DNA of 64,000 bases from contig NZ_CP033078.1 in NCBI RefSeq assembly GCF_003716875.1, positions 2,232,001 through 2,296,000 of the forward strand, read 5' to 3'. The stretch is from Vibrio zhugei (GTDB lineage Bacteria > Pseudomonadota > Gammaproteobacteria > Enterobacterales > Vibrionaceae). The notes beneath the pieces were generated by a model that was not told the origin of the DNA, made no database searches, and saw nothing but the letters and a program-made list of their open reading frames with translations. This document shows positions 61,336 to 64,000 of the stretch, in pieces. Made by a program: the position numbers and the translations under genes. Each line of letters starts with the position of its first letter. Positions within the stretch are counted from its first letter, which is position 1.

Positions 61336-62625
61336 ATGTTCGACTTTCTAAAGAAAACACCCACTTTAACAGAACCACTAAAAGTTTCTAATGAAAAACT
61401 CCTCTTTAATGCCATGTTAAACGCTACCGCGATGGTGATTTTTAATCATTCAGGCGAAATACTTGAAGTGAGTCAGAAGTTTGCTGACTTTATGGGGTAC
61501 AGTAAACAGGAACTTCTGGGCCAGCATCACCGCATTTTGTTTGAGACTGCCTATACATCGAGGCCCGAGTATACAACCTTCTGGCGAAATCTCCTTGAGG
61601 ACAAACCGCAGCGAGATACCTTTAAATATATGAAGAAGAATAGAGAAACTATCTTTGTCGGCGCACGTTATGTGCCAATTAAGGATGAACAAGGTAAGGT
61701 GTATCGTGTTGTTAAATTGGCTTTTGATGTCACCGCGCAGTATAACGAATCTGCGTCGCAGAATGCTGTTTTTACGGCACTTAACCGCTCACAGGCTGTA
61801 ATTGAATTCACCCCGGATGGCACAATCACCAATGCTAACCAGAATTTTCTTAATGCTATGGATTGCAAACTGGAACAGATAAAGGGTAAACACCACAAAA
61901 TTTTCTGTGATGAAAACTTTTATCGTGATAACCCAAACTTCTGGCGCAACTTGGCCAACGGTAACTATCAGACAGGTCGATTTCTAAGAAGAAGTCTGTC
62001 TGGCAGGAGCGTCTGGCTTGAAGCAACTTACAACCCCATTCTTGATGGGCAAGGTAAAGTCTATAAAGTGATAAAATTTGCGTCAGATATTTCTGAGCGC
62101 GTCAATAATGCCATTAATACAATGAACCTCGCGGCGCAAACATCCGAAAAGACATCAGCGTTAACAACAACGGCAATGCGAGAGCTGGATAACAGCGTGA
62201 ATACCAGTGTTCAAATCGCATCACAGGTTGAAAATACTGCACAAGTAGGACAAGAGCTAAATCTGAAATCAAAGAATATTCAGGAAATAGTAACCACCAT
62301 ACGTTCTATTGCAGATCAGACAAACTTATTGGCACTTAATGCGGCGATTGAAGCTGCAAGAGCTGGAGATTCCGGCAGAGGGTTCGCAGTTGTTGCAGAC
62401 GAAGTAAGAAAGCTTGCCGCCAGATCGGCTTCCGCAACCTCCGACATTGCGGAGGTCGTAAAGGAGAACGCGGGGCTCATTGATAAAATTGACACCGGTT
62501 TAAAAGAGATAAATGTGATCGCGAAAAAAGGTCATGAATCTATCGAGCATGTCGAAAAAGCTATCGAGAGTGTGAATGTGAGTATCAGTGAACTCGTGTC
62601 AATGGTTGAAGCATTGAAACCCTAA
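61336..62625 (+). CDS. BdlA-like soluble PAS-PAS chemoreceptor
   Basis: A 429-residue protein without membrane segments: two PAS domains (about 20-140 and 145-260; [16 protein letters not shown] and [13 protein letters not shown]) and a short MCP signalling domain with tip [32 protein letters not shown]. This is the architecture and size of Pseudomonas aeruginosa BdlA (about 417 residues), which controls biofilm dispersal. Here it is the last gene of aer-cheV-globin/EAL-bdlA. Orthology to BdlA is not proved; it could be a cytoplasmic taxis receptor. Confidence 0.82.
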   Translation: MFDFLKKTPTLTEPLKVSNEKLLFNAMLNATAMVIFNHSGEILEVSQKFADFMGYSKQELLGQHHRILFETAYTSRPEYTTFWRNLLEDKPQRDTFKYMKKNRETIFVGARYVPIKDEQGKVYRVVKLAFDVTAQYNESASQNAVFTALNRSQAVIEFTPDGTITNANQNFLNAMDCKLEQIKGKHHKIFCDENFYRDNPNFWRNLANGNYQTGRFLRRSLSGRSVWLEATYNPILDGQGKVYKVIKFASDISERVNNAINTMNLAAQTSEKTSALTTTAMRELDNSVNTSVQIASQVENTAQVGQELNLKSKNIQEIVTTIRSIADQTNLLALNAAIEAARAGDSGRGFAVVADEVRKLAARSASATSDIAEVVKENAGLIDKIDTGLKEINVIAKKGHESIEHVEKAIESVNVSISELVSMVEALKP

Positions 62626-62813
62626 TTTTTATACCAACAAATCCTTTATTTATTGGATTTGTTACCAGAGCGCTCCTGATTTGTTGGAAGGTGTTTTACT
62701 TCTTCATCAGATAGCGCTATTAACGATGAATGAAAAATGGACAGCTCACATCAAAACAAAAAGCTAACAATTAAAAAACAATGCGTTTAAATAAAAATTT
62801 TTAACCTAACCAT
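62626..62813 (+). other. Operon 3' region with hairpin
   Basis: An AT-rich stretch after the operon. A 9-bp stem AACAAATCC / GGATTTGTT (62636-62644 with 62655-62663) with a 10-nt loop may end the operon, but it lacks a T run. Nothing else is seen before the MITE. Confidence 0.4.
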
Positions 62814-62984
62814 GGCTTTGTTGCGTAATAGTGATTTCACGCAGAATTGTTACCTACATTTAGAATAAAATTCTTAGGTCACTTCATCTATCTACCAAGT
62901 CATAAGGTTTTAGTGGGCTTATCCTCTCTTGAGGAATGACTGGTGAAGTGGATTATTCTTTTACGCAACAAAGCCCCTAACCAT
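62805..62984. mobile_element. 162-bp MITE with IS903-like ends and 9-bp target duplication
   Basis: The element at 62814-62975 has perfect 15-bp terminal inverted repeats (GGCTTTGTTGCGTAA and complement), like the ends of the IS903 branch of the IS5 family. It is flanked by a perfect 9-bp direct repeat CCTAACCAT (62805-62813, 62976-62984), the size that branch generates. It is far too short for a transposase, so it must be mobilised by a full-length relative elsewhere. The right copy of the duplication contains the stop codon of the neighbouring GGDEF gene. Confidence 0.88.
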
Positions 62985-64000
62985 CCGCATAATTACCAGA
63001 GACTAAATAGAAAGCGTTCTTTTTCTTTTTTGCGATATACATAGCCTGGTCAGCTTTATTAATAATCTCATCTGAACTAAGTTTTTCGCCTTTATGAATG
63101 TAGGCTCCAATACTTGAAGTACAAATATAAGGTTCGGCCCCTAGATCGTAAGGATAACTTAGTCGTTCTCTTATTTTTTTGCCTATTTTTTTAACCCAAG
63201 CATCAGAAGAGAAAATTTGGTTGCGTCCAGAGAGCATAATTAAAAACTCGTCACCTCCAAACCGGCAAACCGTATCGCTATCACGAACAGATTCTATTAA
63301 TCGATTTGATACGGCTTTAAGTAAATGATCTCCTGCCTCATGACCTTGAGTATCATTTAGTAACTTGAAATCGTCGAGATCTATATACATCAATGCAATA
63401 GGAAATTTATCTCTTTTAGCTGATAGTAGTAGTTGCCCTAATCGTTCTTGCAACAATCTTCTATTAGCAAGACCTGTTAACGAATCGTAGAATGCAAGGC
63501 GCTTAATTTCTGCCTCTGCCGCTACAGCGGCACTAATATCTCTCGCTATCTTGGAAGCACCTATTACCTGCCCCTCAGAATTATATATCGGCGAAATACT
63601 CACTGATATATCTATTAGTTGACCATTTTTGTGTTTGCGTTGCGTGACAAAATGATCTACTTTCTGTCCACTTGAAATTTTATTTAGAATTTCAGCCTCT
63701 TCGTGTGACCTCTCACTTGGAATTATCAATGTCATTGATTGACCGATTATCTCCTCCTCTGAGTAGCCAAAAATCTTTTCAGCCCCTCTATTCCAACTTG
63801 CAATAATTCCATGACTATTCTTACTGATAATCGCATCGTCAGAAGATTCAACTATGGCTTTGAAATGCGCAAGGTTTAGTTCTGCAAGTTTCCTTTGAGT
63901 TCTTGCTATCGAACTGATAACACTTTCCCGTGAATTTCCTTTAACTATAATTGGCGTTAAAAAATTCCCTTTCCCTAACTCATGCAAATGGCCTTCTAAT
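62977..64000 (-). CDS. PAS-GGDEF diguanylate cyclase (5' end outside window)
   Basis: At least 340 residues. The visible part starts in a possible HAMP-like segment (LEGHLHELGKGNF), then a PAS domain (HFKAIVESSDDAIISKN..., GYSEEEIIGQSM, with RDIS at its end) and a GGDEF domain with the intact signature RFGGDEF. The product-inhibition I-site RDSD lies five residues before it, so it is likely an active, feedback-controlled cyclase. The frame is open to the window edge, and a TTG at 63987 has no ribosome site, so the true start is probably beyond. It converges on the operon to its left and ends inside the MITE target duplication. Confidence 0.85.
   Translation of the reverse strand, partial: LEGHLHELGKGNFLTPIIVKGNSRESVISSIARTQRKLAELNLAHFKAIVESSDDAIISKNSHGIIASWNRGAEKIFGYSEEEIIGQSMTLIIPSERSHEEAEILNKISSGQKVDHFVTQRKHKNGQLIDISVSISPIYNSEGQVIGASKIARDISAAVAAEAEIKRLAFYDSLTGLANRRLLQERLGQLLLSAKRDKFPIALMYIDLDDFKLLNDTQGHEAGDHLLKAVSNRLIESVRDSDTVCRFGGDEFLIMLSGRNQIFSSDAWVKKIGKKIRERLSYPYDLGAEPYICTSSIGAYIHKGEKLSSDEIINKADQAMYIAKKKKNAFYLVSGNYADG

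Overview
This window reads as a stretch of the larger chromosome of a Vibrio (Vibrionaceae, Gammaproteobacteria). The gene order (rrn - clpB - pgeF - rluD / bamD - raiA - pheA ... aroF - tyrA ... ispH - fkpB - lspA - ileS - ribF - murJ / rpsT - hlyU - nhaR - thyA - lgt - ptsP - rppH / mutH - tas - vpsR - lysS - prfB - brnQ / trmN6 - srmB - prfC) is the one I recall for the VC0650-VC0711 block of V. cholerae, run in reverse. HlyU, VpsR and the PilZ protein beside tyrA are Vibrio markers. The species cannot be fixed from the sequence alone.

1-51.4 kb is conserved core. It starts with the 5' half of an rRNA operon on the minus strand (P1/P2 promoters, boxA, 16S, tRNA-Glu, spacer; the 23S lies outside). 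Protein quality control follows (clpB with a heat-shock promoter), then envelope and ribosome genes (pgeF, rluD, bamD, raiA) and an aromatic amino-acid block (pheL-pheA with a full attenuator, trpR with its own operator, tyrA-aroF with a TyrR box). Next come cell-wall recycling (slt, nagZ, anmK, murQ), an antiporter, the ribF-ileS-lspA-fkpB-ispH cluster, murJ, rpsT, the regulators hlyU and nhaR, thyA-lgt-TauE-ptsP-rppH, mutH, tas, the biofilm regulator vpsR, and translation genes (lysS, prfB with its programmed frameshift, srmB, prfC). The 600-bp rppH-mutH intergenic region carries a cluster of DnaA boxes at the position of E. coli DARS2, so it is a candidate DnaA-reactivating site.

51.4-64 kb is accessory. 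Directly upstream of the 5' end of prfC, the known integration site of SXT/R391 ICEs, lie a setR-type CI repressor and a divergent croS-like gene separated by four 14-bp operators. This looks like the right end of such an element. The third element gene is cut by an IS66-family element that has no target duplication and abuts a regulator fragment on its other side, which suggests an IS-mediated deletion. The IS transposase is split across two frames exactly at a canonical -1 slippery heptamer. Beyond it is a tight four-gene operon: Aer-like receptor, CheV, a 1208-residue globin-GAF-PAS3-GGDEF(degenerate)-EAL protein, and a soluble BdlA-like PAS-PAS-MCP. Together these couple oxygen/redox sensing, chemotaxis and c-di-GMP breakdown. 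The window ends with a 162-bp MITE (IS903-like ends, 9-bp target duplication) at the 3' end of a PAS-GGDEF diguanylate cyclase that runs off the edge.
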